DNA of 64,000 bases, from the NCBI GenBank assembly GCA_023392125.1, contig JAEVZS010000032.1, positions 18,412 through 82,411 of the forward strand. Reading direction: 5' to 3'. The DNA is from Bacteroidota bacterium (lineage in GTDB: Bacteria > Bacteroidota > Bacteroidia > Cytophagales > Cytophagaceae). The position numbers and the translations under genes were made by a program. The notes below the pieces were generated by a model. It saw only the letters and a program-made list of their open reading frames with translations, had not been told where the DNA came from and did not search any database. Below are positions 36,232 through 45,906 of this stretch, piece by piece. Positions within the stretch are counted from its first letter, which is position 1; every line of letters starts with the position of its first letter.

Positions 36232-39093
36232 ATGTCCACAAGAATCATTTTCGGGAGAATATTGTTTTTTTGCTGCCTGTTTTATGCCGGATTATACGGG
36301 TACGCTCAAAAACCCGCGCTTAAAAACTACACAGTAACACAGGGTCTGCCTGGAAATGTCGTCTATGATATCCAACAGGACTCGAAAGGATATTTGTGGC
36401 TGGCGACAGAAAACGGGGTAAGCCGCTTCGATGGTAATCGATTCAGAAACTATACGCTACAACAAGGTCTGGCCGACAATGAAATTTTTAAAGTCCGCGA
36501 AGATTATAAAGGACGCATATGGTTTCTGAGCTACAATGGCCGCCTGTCCTATTATTTCAATGGTTTGTTGTACAATGCATCCAACAGCGTTGTTCTGGAT
36601 CGGCTCAACTTTACATATATGGTAAAGAATCTTTTTATCGCATCAGACAGCACGATATGGATTTCATCGGAAGACGAAGGTATAAAGGTTTTGTACCCCG
36701 ACGAATCTGTAATTTCCTATTCTGATACGAATGGCCGATACAACGGTATCTATGAATTCACTCAGCAGGGATCTTTTATTTATGGGTATGCATCCGGCTA
36801 TCGCCTTACATTTGATGGGAAGCACATCGTTGAAGAATCTCCTGTCGAGGGGCAATACCTGATTTCCAAAACGAGACAACAAACCAGTATTTACCGGTAT
36901 ACACCCGGAGCATTTATCAAAGACAATGAATACATTGCATTTGATTGGAAGCCTGCAGGTGCAATACTTTGTTTTTTGAAAGACTCACGCTCAACCTGCT
37001 GGATCGGAACCCGTACCGGGTTATTTGTTAAGGACCGGTCCCTCAGCAGCTGGATACCCTTGCTGGACCATGTAACGATCACATCCATACAGGAAGATTC
37101 GGAAGGTAATGTATGGATTGGCACCCTTGGCCAGGGAGTTTATATGGCTCCCGCTCTCCGGTTTTATGAAATAACATCTTCAGACGAGCAACCGTTTCCC
37201 GCACTTCATTCACTTTATTACCACAAGGGTTTGTTGTATGCCGGTACCGATTACGGGTCGGTCTATGTAATTTCCACCATGGATTTTTCCATCAAAAAAC
37301 TGCTTACCATCGGCAATCCGGGCATAAACAAAGTCCGTAAATTGTATGTGAGCCCGGAAGGCATTATATGGAGCGGAACAGACCGGGGCATTTTTGCTTA
37401 TGAACACGGACGCTTTACGCAACTATCCGAACCGGTGTCAGTAAAAGATCTTTACCTCCACAACGACTCATTGTATTTTGCCACAAATAGCGGTATTCTG
37501 CGCATAGCCCGGAACGGCGGCCATGAATCATGGATTACAAACGGGCGCACCACATCACTGGGCTTTATGGATAACCAGATGCTATGGGGTACACTCAATG
37601 GTCTGAAAACAACGCATCCCCGAACCGATGAAATACAACAAAGACTACACAACAAGCGTGTTACTAAAATTCTGACCGATACCAGTCTGCTGATTGCCGG
37701 TACATATGGTGAAGGAATTTTTGGTCAAACTAAAGACACTATCTGGCATTTATCAGAAAAGCAGGGATTGCGCGGTAATATCATACAGGATATGACCGGT
37801 AATATGTCCGAAGAGCTGTGGATATTGTCAGACAAGGCCCTGAACCGTGTTCGTTTGCATACGAGTAAACCCGAAGTAATCGCCTATTCATCCGGAGACG
37901 GTCTGCTGGCAGACCAGCTAAATGCTTTTTGCTTTAAGGGAGATACAATATACATGGCGACAGACAAAGGCCTGATTTTCTTCGTACCGCCAACTAAAGT
38001 AATACCTGGCCGCCATCCTTCTGTTTTTATAACAGCCGTTGAGGTCAACGGCCTGCCTTTCGAAACGGAAAAACTAGACAAGCTGGCTTACTTTCAAAAC
38101 AATCTGCGCTTTGATTTTTCGGGGATTGATCTGGCCAGTCTGGATGACGTACGTTTTCAGTACCGACTCGACAGGCTGGAGAATGACTGGACAGAAGCTG
38201 ATAATAACTTTGTATTGTACCGGGGACTTAAACCGGGACACTATACCTTTCATGTACGACTGGTTAGTAAACACGGTCATATCAGTGGAGAAACAGCGGC
38301 TATGCGTATTACAATACAGCCGCATTTTACCGGCACCAGATGGTTCAGGATATCCCTGACAAGTGTGCTGCTGGTTATGCCGGCCCTGATCGGATACTGG
38401 TATTTCAACCGTTACAGGAGACGACAGAAAACAAAGCTTACGCTGCTGCGTCTGGAGCATTCTGCTCTTCGCAGCCAGATGAATCCTCATTTTCTTTTCA
38501 ATACCCTGAATTCCATTCAACAGTTTGTATTGAAGGAAGACAAGCGATCAGCTAATCGCTATCTGGCAAGGTTCGCTACCCTGATCCGCAAATATCTGGA
38601 AAACTCAAAGGATCTGTATATTCAGGTATCAGAAGAACTGGAAAGTCTGGAAATGTATATCGAGCTGGAAAACCTGCGTATGGGCAACAAAGTCCTGATT
38701 CATATCGATCGCCCTCCTGCAGAAATACTGCACCGGTATATACCTTCTATGCTTATTCAGCCTCTGATCGAGAATGCATTTCAGCATGCATTACTGCCAA
38801 TAGTCAGAGATGGAGGTGAGGCCCGCTTATCCATACGCTTCGATTTTACAGATTCCATACTGCGTATATCTGTTACAGACAATGGTACAGGGTTTGTACC
38901 TGGGCAGAATGACAAAGTAAAACCGGGAATACCAGGCATCAGACAATCAACGGCTATACAAAATATACATGAACGAATTAAGGTTTTGAATAAGCTGCAT
39001 GGCTTCAAAGCAGAGCTTTTGTTTCAACAACCCGTGCAAGAAACAGGAACAGAGGCGATAGTAGTATTACCATTATTAAATGAGCTTATATAA
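36232..39093 (+). CDS. Sensor histidine kinase: periplasmic Reg_prop propeller, Y_Y_Y, LytS-type kinase
   Basis: 953 residues. Signal peptide or first membrane segment (about 5-25), a long periplasmic beta-propeller made of Reg_prop-type repeats (NYTVTQGLPGNVVYDIQQDSKGYLWLA is the first, then NVWIGTLGQGVY, IIWSGTDRGIF and so on), a Y_Y_Y domain (about 600-690, FQYRLDRLENDW, YTFHVRL), one membrane helix (about 705-727), and a His_kinase domain with His753 in QMNPHFLFNTLNS and a HATPase_c end (IENAFQHAL, NGTGF). Such proteins sense extracellular ligands, often glycans. Its stop overlaps the start of the LytTR regulator (TAATG), so the two form a pair. Confidence 0.93.
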   Translation: MSTRIIFGRILFFCCLFYAGLYGYAQKPALKNYTVTQGLPGNVVYDIQQDSKGYLWLATENGVSRFDGNRFRNYTLQQGLADNEIFKVREDYKGRIWFLSYNGRLSYYFNGLLYNASNSVVLDRLNFTYMVKNLFIASDSTIWISSEDEGIKVLYPDESVISYSDTNGRYNGIYEFTQQGSFIYGYASGYRLTFDGKHIVEESPVEGQYLISKTRQQTSIYRYTPGAFIKDNEYIAFDWKPAGAILCFLKDSRSTCWIGTRTGLFVKDRSLSSWIPLLDHVTITSIQEDSEGNVWIGTLGQGVYMAPALRFYEITSSDEQPFPALHSLYYHKGLLYAGTDYGSVYVISTMDFSIKKLLTIGNPGINKVRKLYVSPEGIIWSGTDRGIFAYEHGRFTQLSEPVSVKDLYLHNDSLYFATNSGILRIARNGGHESWITNGRTTSLGFMDNQMLWGTLNGLKTTHPRTDEIQQRLHNKRVTKILTDTSLLIAGTYGEGIFGQTKDTIWHLSEKQGLRGNIIQDMTGNMSEELWILSDKALNRVRLHTSKPEVIAYSSGDGLLADQLNAFCFKGDTIYMATDKGLIFFVPPTKVIPGRHPSVFITAVEVNGLPFETEKLDKLAYFQNNLRFDFSGIDLASLDDVRFQYRLDRLENDWTEADNNFVLYRGLKPGHYTFHVRLVSKHGHISGETAAMRITIQPHFTGTRWFRISLTSVLLVMPALIGYWYFNRYRRRQKTKLTLLRLEHSALRSQMNPHFLFNTLNSIQQFVLKEDKRSANRYLARFATLIRKYLENSKDLYIQVSEELESLEMYIELENLRMGNKVLIHIDRPPAEILHRYIPSMLIQPLIENAFQHALLPIVRDGGEARLSIRFDFTDSILRISVTDNGTGFVPGQNDKVKPGIPGIRQSTAIQNIHERIKVLNKLHGFKAELLFQQPVQETGTEAIVVLPLLNELI

Positions 39094-39830
39094 TGATTAA
39101 GGCTGTTTTGATTGATGATGAATCTTCTGCTATAGAAGTATTGCAGGAAATCGTCAAATGCTATATACCAGATATAACAATTGCCGCTACTGCGGATACT
39201 GCAAACCGGGCAGTCGATGCTATACGTACCTGTAAACCGGATCTGATATTTCTGGATATACGGCTTGGCAATGATACGGGCTTTGAGGTTCTGGAACGAA
39301 CCAGAGAATTTAACTATGAAGTGATCTTCACAACTGCTTACGGTGAATACAGAGAAAAAGCCTTCGATTTTTTTGCGCTTAACTATCTGACCAAACCCAT
39401 CGATGTTGACAAACTGGAGATAAGTATCGAACGCTATAAACTACGCAATCAGAATACATATACTCAGGACAAGCTCGATGAGCTCAAAAAGATGGCCGGA
39501 CGATCCTCAGGACGAATCGCGCTTTCCGTAAAAGACGGTTATACCATAGTACCTGTGGAAGATATTGTACGGTGTGAGGCAGACTCAAATTATACCAGCG
39601 TATACATAAAAGACAACCAGTGCATAGTTGTGGCAAAGACATTAAGCTATTTTGAATCTCAGCTGCAGGGGTATCGATTCTTTCGCATTCATAAAAGTCA
39701 TCTGATCAATACAGATTATGTGAGGGAAGTAAAGACAGACGGGTCTGTACTACTATCCAACAATCATAAAGTAGTCGTAGCACAGCGGCTTCGGAAAACA
39801 TTCATGGACTACCTCCAGAATATGTATTGA
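39093..39830 (+). CDS. LytTR-type response regulator
   Basis: 245 residues. Receiver domain (1-120) with Asp9/Asp10 in LIDDE, phosphoacceptor Asp55 in FLDIRLGND, Thr near 82 and Lys in LTKPID. LytTR DNA-binding domain (about 140-240, SVKDGYTIVPVEDIVRCEADSNYTSVYI, ending FMDYLQNMY). Translationally coupled to the preceding LytS-type kinase, which should phosphorylate it. The gene at 40009 is on the same strand 178 bp later, so an outer-membrane protein could be a target. Confidence 0.94.
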   Translation: MIKAVLIDDESSAIEVLQEIVKCYIPDITIAATADTANRAVDAIRTCKPDLIFLDIRLGNDTGFEVLERTREFNYEVIFTTAYGEYREKAFDFFALNYLTKPIDVDKLEISIERYKLRNQNTYTQDKLDELKKMAGRSSGRIALSVKDGYTIVPVEDIVRCEADSNYTSVYIKDNQCIVVAKTLSYFESQLQGYRFFRIHKSHLINTDYVREVKTDGSVLLSNNHKVVVAQRLRKTFMDYLQNMY

Positions 39831-40008
39831 ACAAACAGGGACTCCTTTTTCAGGACAAGTCCATGTCGTCAGACCTTAATGTTGCAGTCTGCCCCGAAAC
39901 GTTCGCTCAGTTATTTCAGCCGTTTACTCAGCATACACTATCCTATACTCATTCTGTATTTCTGTTTGAATAATCATCCGATAGATTTATCAAAAAAACA
40001 GTAAACGT

Positions 40009-40674
40009 ATGAGCAAAATAATCTTTTCAAACAACTGGTTACGCTACAGTATTATTTTCATACTGTTGCATGGTATATTCAGCACGCAAGCACAGACAGA
40101 AAATAACGTTCATCTTAAAAATGAAATATGGGCTGATCTTCCTCTATACAGCTTCAGAAATCCGGATCAGATATCATATCCATCCATAACTTACAAAAGA
40201 GCCCTGACTCGACGCTCTTATCTAAAAGCTAGTGTAAATACATCGGAACGGAATGCTCGACTCCAAACAGAGCAAATGGGCTTTACAGAGATAAGCAATA
40301 ATAGCTTCTCCAGAAGTTTGGGGGTTAGCATTGGCTATGAACGCCGAAAAATATTTAATGAACGGTTGTCCCTCTTCTATGGACCAGAGGCAGGCTTAAT
40401 GTTGTATGATAATAACAGTAGTTCTTATCAAAGTGACTTTGCCCTGGACAGACATAGTGTCTTCAAAAGAAGTTCATATTATGCAGGAGTATCAGGAGGC
40501 GTTTTGTTCAATCTGGGCAAACACATTTCGACCGCCTTATCTTATGGTTATTTCTGCTATATCCACGAAACAAGACTCAAAGAAAACATGAATGACGTAA
40601 TAAAAACCAGCAAATCGTCGTCCATGACATTTAGCCACACGCCCGTAATGATCAGTGCGATAGTCAAATTCTGA
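40009..40674 (+). CDS. Outer-membrane beta-barrel-like protein
   Basis: 221 residues. Signal peptide (IIFILLHGIFSTQAQ), then alternating amphipathic strands with aromatic girdles (SYPSITYKRALTRRSYLKASV, LGVSIGYERRKIF, YAGVSGGVLFNLGKHISTALSYGYFCY) and a C-terminal strand MISAIVKF, the usual barrel end. No family is recognised. It follows the kinase/LytTR pair on the same strand and ends at a good hairpin. Confidence 0.7.
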   Translation: MSKIIFSNNWLRYSIIFILLHGIFSTQAQTENNVHLKNEIWADLPLYSFRNPDQISYPSITYKRALTRRSYLKASVNTSERNARLQTEQMGFTEISNNSFSRSLGVSIGYERRKIFNERLSLFYGPEAGLMLYDNNSSSYQSDFALDRHSVFKRSSYYAGVSGGVLFNLGKHISTALSYGYFCYIHETRLKENMNDVIKTSKSSSMTFSHTPVMISAIVKF

Positions 40675-40703
40675 TGCTTATTTTCTGTAGTAAGGGTATG
40701 AAC

Positions 40704-40728
40704 AACAGACCGGAAATATCGGTCTGTT
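40704..40728. terminator. Bidirectional hairpin
   Basis: AACAGACCG pairs with CGGTCTGTT around a 7-base loop, between the stops of the convergent genes at 40674 and 40743. Confidence 0.7.
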
Positions 40729-40742
40729 GACTTATATGTATG

Positions 40743-41093
40743 CTACTGCTTTTTAAAAGGGCCTTTGACTTCTACCGGCACCACATTTTTCTGCCCGTCT
40801 CTGTGGGTAAAGATTACGAGACAGGATTCATTGCTTTTCCAGTCAAACAGTACGTTCGATTCATCCAGCTTGTCTGCATATACTTCTGTTGTGACTTCCA
40901 TATCCTCTCCGCCATGTGTCAGCATAATATGTGCTGTATAGGGCTCCAGGCTACTCACCCGTTCGCCATATACGGAGATCTGCATTTGCCCGTCGGCAGA
41001 CGACGAGCTCAGCTTGTTTGTTTCTTCCTTCTGACAGGCCGAAACCATCCATGTCAGCATAAGGATCAGGCTGTAAAATACGATTTTCTTCAC
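40743..41093 (-). CDS. Small lipoprotein of unknown function
   Basis: 116 residues. Lipoprotein signal MKKIVFYSLILMLTWMVSAC (lipobox VSAC, Cys20). The mature part is a single beta-rich domain (MQISVYGERVSSLEPYTAHI, LDESNVLFDWKSNESCLVIFT), without a family I recognise. Convergent with the barrel gene at 40009 and divergent from the AraC-type regulator at 41312. Confidence 0.7.
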   Translation of the reverse strand: MKKIVFYSLILMLTWMVSACQKEETNKLSSSSADGQMQISVYGERVSSLEPYTAHIMLTHGGEDMEVTTEVYADKLDESNVLFDWKSNESCLVIFTHRDGQKNVVPVEVKGPFKKQ

Positions 41094-41311
41094 TGTGCTA
41101 CTTTTTAGGTTAAGTGCAAAAATACCATATAATCTTTACATATGTATATTTTTGATTGTTTTATCCGGTAACCACTCCGGCTGATTATGCAGCCATATCT
41201 GCAAGCAATCTTTCCGGTCATCCATCCACTTTTTTCTATTTCTTTCCCTGTTTTCCGGTTTACTTTTCACACTTCTGTTCGTCTACTGTCTGATTACCTT
41301 AAACCGGACCT

Positions 41312-42427
41312 ATGAAAAAAAAGATCATATTTGTTGGTTCTGCCAGTTTTCTGGTCCTGACAGGTATCTTTTTCATTTTTTTCAAACACGAGGCTTTTCA
41401 GGTATTTCCGACGGATCAGATCAACCCGGTTTTTTATAATGACCAGATCGATCAGGGGCGATCACAGATATTACGACAGGAAATGGATCGTCTGGAAATC
41501 CGCTTTCAGTATAGCCTTGACTCAGGTTTCTTCTATCCGTACTGCGGGGTGGCTTTAAAGCCTGCCAATACGAAAATGTGGGATTTCTCGGAATACGACC
41601 GTTGCCGTATCACACTTAAGACTGAGGGACTTAGCAGCGTTTTTATGTACTTTCATGTCTTTGATCCGAATGTCCGTGACAGAGCAAGCCGTCATTCATT
41701 CAGGCGGCTTCTGCACAATATGAAAGTAGTGCCGGATTCTGTCCAGACGGTTGAGCTGATTTTCAGCAAGTTTGAAACACCTACCTGGTGGTACGCTCTC
41801 ATAGAGCAGGACAAGTCCGATTTCGGCAATCCGGATCTGTCACAGGTCGAATCGGTGCATTTTACAAGTGGTCTGGACAAAACCTTCAGAACAAGCGCGG
41901 GCTTTGACCTATATGAAATCTCCATGATCAGAAGCCATACGCCGGCCTATATTCTGCTGGGCAGTATCTGGTGCATCATTATGGCCGGATATAGTCTGTA
42001 TTGTATGCAAAGCAGCCGGAGTAACAAGAAGGAAGTACCTGCCCCGGTCCGGGAGGTGGTACAGAAAATTGAAATTGCCTACAAACCTGTGGATACAGAA
42101 CCTGACAGAAAGCTCGGGTTTATTGATTATATCAATTCCAGTTTCCAGGACCCGACGCTGACGCTGAGCAGTGTCGCTGAAAGCACGGGGCTGAGCGACC
42201 GGACGATCTCGGGGTACATTGCAGAACATTACGGCTGCAATTTCAAAACGTATGTCAACAATATCCGGATCAACGAGGCGAAACGACTGCTGGAAGAAAA
42301 GGGGCTGAGCAGCGGAGAGGTAGCCTACCTTGTGGGCTTCAACAGCCCGGCCAATTTTAACAGAGTATTTAAAACCATGGAGGGATGCAACCCTACAGAA
42401 TATATACAACGTCTTCAAAAAGCATGA
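41312..42427 (+). CDS. Membrane-anchored AraC-family regulator
   Basis: 371 residues. N-terminal membrane anchor (about 5-23, IFVGSASFLVLTGIFFIFF), an extracytoplasmic beta-rich domain (about 30-215), a second membrane helix (about 217-236, YILLGSIWCIIMAGYSLYC), and a cytoplasmic AraC HTH domain (about 275-370, TLSSVAESTGLSDRTISGYI, VAYLVGFNSPANFNRVFK). The arrangement suits direct signalling across the inner membrane. It lies 105 bp upstream of the deacetylase-xylanase gene and is the likely regulator of the esterase and glycanase cluster. Confidence 0.9.
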   Translation: MKKKIIFVGSASFLVLTGIFFIFFKHEAFQVFPTDQINPVFYNDQIDQGRSQILRQEMDRLEIRFQYSLDSGFFYPYCGVALKPANTKMWDFSEYDRCRITLKTEGLSSVFMYFHVFDPNVRDRASRHSFRRLLHNMKVVPDSVQTVELIFSKFETPTWWYALIEQDKSDFGNPDLSQVESVHFTSGLDKTFRTSAGFDLYEISMIRSHTPAYILLGSIWCIIMAGYSLYCMQSSRSNKKEVPAPVREVVQKIEIAYKPVDTEPDRKLGFIDYINSSFQDPTLTLSSVAESTGLSDRTISGYIAEHYGCNFKTYVNNIRINEAKRLLEEKGLSSGEVAYLVGFNSPANFNRVFKTMEGCNPTEYIQRLQKA

Positions 42428-42531
42428 TTTTCTGACATTATCCACGTTTTTGGTAACGATAATGCGGATTTTGTAAAAAGAATATCATGCTTAATGTGCA
42501 ATTTTAAATCCAAAAAAATCTTCAATTATTT

Positions 42532-45500
42532 ATGCTGTATAGAAAATCATTTTTGTTATTGCTTTGTGTGCTGCTCGGCGCATCTGTCATGGCACAAATT
42601 CCATCGGCGTACAGAGTCGGCACGTGGAGGGATTTCAAGCCGGCGGCTGTCTCCTATACGTTTGACGACAATACGAGCAATCAGATTCCGGTCGCAATTC
42701 CTCTTTTTGACAACTATGGCTTCAGGACGACGCTGTTTACAGTCACTCAGTCGATGAATCCGAACTGGAACAATATCAGAAACGCAGCCTCCAAAGGACA
42801 TGAAATTGCAAGTCATACTGTCACACATGCGGATCTGAGCAACTCCAATGTGCAGACGCAGGACAATGAGCTAAAAAACTCACAGTCTACGATCAATACG
42901 CAGATTCCTTCGCAGAAATGTGTGACGGTAGCCTATCCCAATTGTAATATCGGCGATGTGTCAACGATACAGAAGTATTATATAGCCGGCAGAACCTGCA
43001 GCGGCCAGATCATACAGAGCAATCCGACTGATTTTTACAGGCTCAGCTCGATTATCTGCGGCAATCAGGGGGTAAATACCGCCAATGATATGAATACGAG
43101 ACTCAATTCGGCCAAATCTTCAGGAGGCTGGGCCGTATTCCTTCTACACGGTATTGATAATGACGGTGGATATTCTCCGCTTTCCTCAAGCGTATTATCA
43201 TCACACCTGAGCCATGTCAATACGAACAAGGCTGACTTCTGGGTAGGCACATTCGGAGAAGTTGTCAAATACATTAAAGAGCGAAATGCGCTGTCTATCA
43301 ACGAAACAGCAGTCAACGCAGATTCGATCCGGATCACACCTACAGACAATCTGGACAACTCGATATACAATGTACCTGTTACGGTTCGCAGACAATTGCC
43401 TTCCGGCTGGCAAAACGGCCGTGTACGCTCAGGTTCTGCGATTGTACCTTCCAGCATCGTCACCGACAACGGTACATCCTATATACAGTTTGACGTAATT
43501 CCGGACAATGGAGTGTATACGCTGGCCAATGCAGACAAATCATCTGACAATCCGGGAACTGTCACTTCTGAATCCTGCACAGAACCCGGCGAAGGCGCTT
43601 TCCACACCGGAGTATACCGCAATATGTTTAAGGAAGTCCTTGGTAAAACCGATTCTGAGGTCAATGCCAAAGTCAATGCCGCTTTTCAGCACATTTTTTA
43701 CGGTTCGGCCAATCAGAAGCTGTACTATGAAACAGGAAGCGATATGGCTTATATCCTGGATGTGCATAACAACGATGTGCGCAGTGAAGGTATGTCATAT
43801 GGTATGATGATCTGTTTACAACTTGATAAAAAAGCTGAATTTGACAAGCTCTGGCGGTGGACCAGACAGTATATGCAGCATCGGTCTGGAAATCTTAACG
43901 GTTATTTTGCCTGGCAGCTCAGAACCGACGGTTCGATCATTGACAATAACCCGGCTCCGGATGGCGAAGCGTATTTTGTCACTGCCCTTTTCTTTGCCGC
44001 TCACCGCTGGGGCAACGGTACGGGGATATTCAACTATGAGGCGGAGGCTCAGGATATCTTAAATAAAGTGATGAGCAAAAACGGCTCAGGCGGCATAAAC
44101 AACCTGTTCAACAGCAGCTCGAAGCTTATCACTTTCGGACCAAACGGCGGCTCTTACGATTATACGGATCCATCCTACAATCTTCCGGGATTCTGGGAGC
44201 TATGGTCCCGCTGGTCTGCTACCAACCAGTCTTTCTGGGCACAGACTCCGGCTGCTTCCCGCAAGCTGCTGAGAGACGCCTCGCATCCGGTATCAGGGCT
44301 TAGTGCGGATTACTCCGAATTTGACGGTACCCCCAAGGCCACTTCATTCAATGCAGACGCCAACAAGTTCATGTACGACGCATGGCGTACGATTATGAAT
44401 ATCGGCATGGACTACCACTGGTTCAAGACAGATCCCCAGCAGCCGGTCATTGCAGAGCGTTATCTCAACTTTTTCAAAAATCAGGGTTCCGGATACAAAA
44501 ATCATTACAACTGGGATGGCTCCAATGCGCATGGCGATCATTCTACCGGTCTGGTAGCCTGCAATGCAGTGGCAAGTCTGGCAGTAAGCAACACAACGCT
44601 TACCAGACCGTTCCTCGAAGAGTTCTGGAACATAGGTATTCCTTCAGGCACCTATCGCTACTACGATGGTATGCTGTATATGCTGGCGATACTAAACTGC
44701 TCCGGGCAGTTTAAAGTCTGGAAACCGGAATGCGAAGACGCCTGTCAGACTCCGGCTCCTGCCGTAACAGCTGTAATCAGCTACGAGCTGGGTGAAACTG
44801 CCACTCCTCTCAGCGCAAGCGGTACCTCTCTGAAATGGTATACCAGCTCTGCCGGCGGAACGGCTCTGGCAAACGCTCCGACGCCCACTACTTCGGCAGC
44901 CGGCACCACGACGTATTATGTATCCCAGACACTGAATGACTGCGAAGGACCAAGAGCGGAGATTACGGTACATGTTTCATATATCCACAAAATATACAAA
45001 ACGGCCACCGCTCCGGTGATCGATGGCACTGCAGATGCGCTGTGGCTGAATCCTGACAGTAAGGAAATATGGGCAGAAAATGTCATCCTGCCTACTGTCT
45101 CCGGCCCGGCTGATCTGAGCGGAAGCCTGAAGCTGCTGTGGGACAATGACTATGTATACTTCTATGCAGAAGTGACCGATGATGTAAAACAGAATGACAG
45201 TCAGAATTCCTACGAGGATGATGCTATTGAAATCTACTTTGATATTAACAACGACAAGGCTACTTCGTACGGAGCCAATGATGTGCAGTATTCATTTGGC
45301 TGGAACGACGGGACAGTGGTAGGCGCTCTGCCTTCCGGGCGTTCCGTAGCAGGCATTGTCTATACGGCTGTATCTACTGCCGAAGGCTACAATGTAGAAG
45401 GCCGTATTCCGTGGACTACTCTGCAGAGCTCTCCTCTGGTCGGCCAGCTGATCGGTATCGAGTTTATGATCAATGATGATGACAATGGCGGAGGCCGTGA

Positions 45501-45837
45501 CGGCAAACTTGCATGGAATGCTACCACAGATGATGCATGGCAGAATCCTTCTCTTTTCGGGACTGGTATGCTGGCCGATCTTCTGCCCGATGTGGTCACC
45601 TCATTGTCTTATGACAAACGCGGAAGCATCAACGTATACCCGACCACTCCTGAAAACTATATTCAGGTAGAAGGCATGGACGGCTCATTTGAATACCGTA
45701 TGCTGGATGCCAGAGGTATCGAAGTACTGAAAGGTACCTCAGCCGGCACCATCAACGTTTCGACGTTAAGCTCCGGTATGTACCTGCTTCATCTGCGCAG
45801 CAACCAGCAGGAGAAAACAGTCAGAATACTGAAATAG
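42532..45837 (+). CDS. Secreted NodB deacetylase - GH8 - CBM9 multidomain enzyme with T9SS tail
   Basis: 1101 residues: signal peptide (1-21); NodB/CE4-type polysaccharide deacetylase (about 35-250) with Asp45/Asp46 in TFDDN and metal-binding His95/His99 in SHTVTH; an Ig-like linker region (about 260-345); GH8 (about 350-725) with Glu419 in NDVRSEGMSYGMM; an Ig-like domain (about 735-810, SAAGTTTYYVSQTL); a CBM9-like domain (about 820-1010, DGTADALWLNPDSKEIW, YEDDAIEIYFD); and a type A sorting domain at the end. Deacetylating and backbone-cutting activities on one chain fit acetylated xylan. First gene of a run of three secreted proteins on the plus strand; the terminator follows at 45846. 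Confidence 0.92.
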   Translation: MLYRKSFLLLLCVLLGASVMAQIPSAYRVGTWRDFKPAAVSYTFDDNTSNQIPVAIPLFDNYGFRTTLFTVTQSMNPNWNNIRNAASKGHEIASHTVTHADLSNSNVQTQDNELKNSQSTINTQIPSQKCVTVAYPNCNIGDVSTIQKYYIAGRTCSGQIIQSNPTDFYRLSSIICGNQGVNTANDMNTRLNSAKSSGGWAVFLLHGIDNDGGYSPLSSSVLSSHLSHVNTNKADFWVGTFGEVVKYIKERNALSINETAVNADSIRITPTDNLDNSIYNVPVTVRRQLPSGWQNGRVRSGSAIVPSSIVTDNGTSYIQFDVIPDNGVYTLANADKSSDNPGTVTSESCTEPGEGAFHTGVYRNMFKEVLGKTDSEVNAKVNAAFQHIFYGSANQKLYYETGSDMAYILDVHNNDVRSEGMSYGMMICLQLDKKAEFDKLWRWTRQYMQHRSGNLNGYFAWQLRTDGSIIDNNPAPDGEAYFVTALFFAAHRWGNGTGIFNYEAEAQDILNKVMSKNGSGGINNLFNSSSKLITFGPNGGSYDYTDPSYNLPGFWELWSRWSATNQSFWAQTPAASRKLLRDASHPVSGLSADYSEFDGTPKATSFNADANKFMYDAWRTIMNIGMDYHWFKTDPQQPVIAERYLNFFKNQGSGYKNHYNWDGSNAHGDHSTGLVACNAVASLAVSNTTLTRPFLEEFWNIGIPSGTYRYYDGMLYMLAILNCSGQFKVWKPECEDACQTPAPAVTAVISYELGETATPLSASGTSLKWYTSSAGGTALANAPTPTTSAAGTTTYYVSQTLNDCEGPRAEITVHVSYIHKIYKTATAPVIDGTADALWLNPDSKEIWAENVILPTVSGPADLSGSLKLLWDNDYVYFYAEVTDDVKQNDSQNSYEDDAIEIYFDINNDKATSYGANDVQYSFGWNDGTVVGALPSGRSVAGIVYTAVSTAEGYNVEGRIPWTTLQSSPLVGQLIGIEFMINDDDNGGGRDGKLAWNATTDDAWQNPSLFGTGMLADLLPDVVTSLSYDKRGSINVYPTTPENYIQVEGMDGSFEYRMLDARGIEVLKGTSAGTINVSTLSSGMYLLHLRSNQQEKTVRILK

Positions 45838-45845
45838 ATTTTTAT

Positions 45846-45878
45846 AAGCTCCCGGCAATATAATACCGGGAGCTTTTC
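45846..45878 (+). terminator. Terminator after the multidomain enzyme
   Basis: AAGCTCCCGG pairs with CCGGGAGCTT around a 10-base loop, followed by TTTC. The esterase gene starts 32 bp further on, so it would need its own promoter or read-through. Confidence 0.8.
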
Positions 45879-45906
45879 TTTCATTTCTATAAATCTTCCA
45901 CTTACT

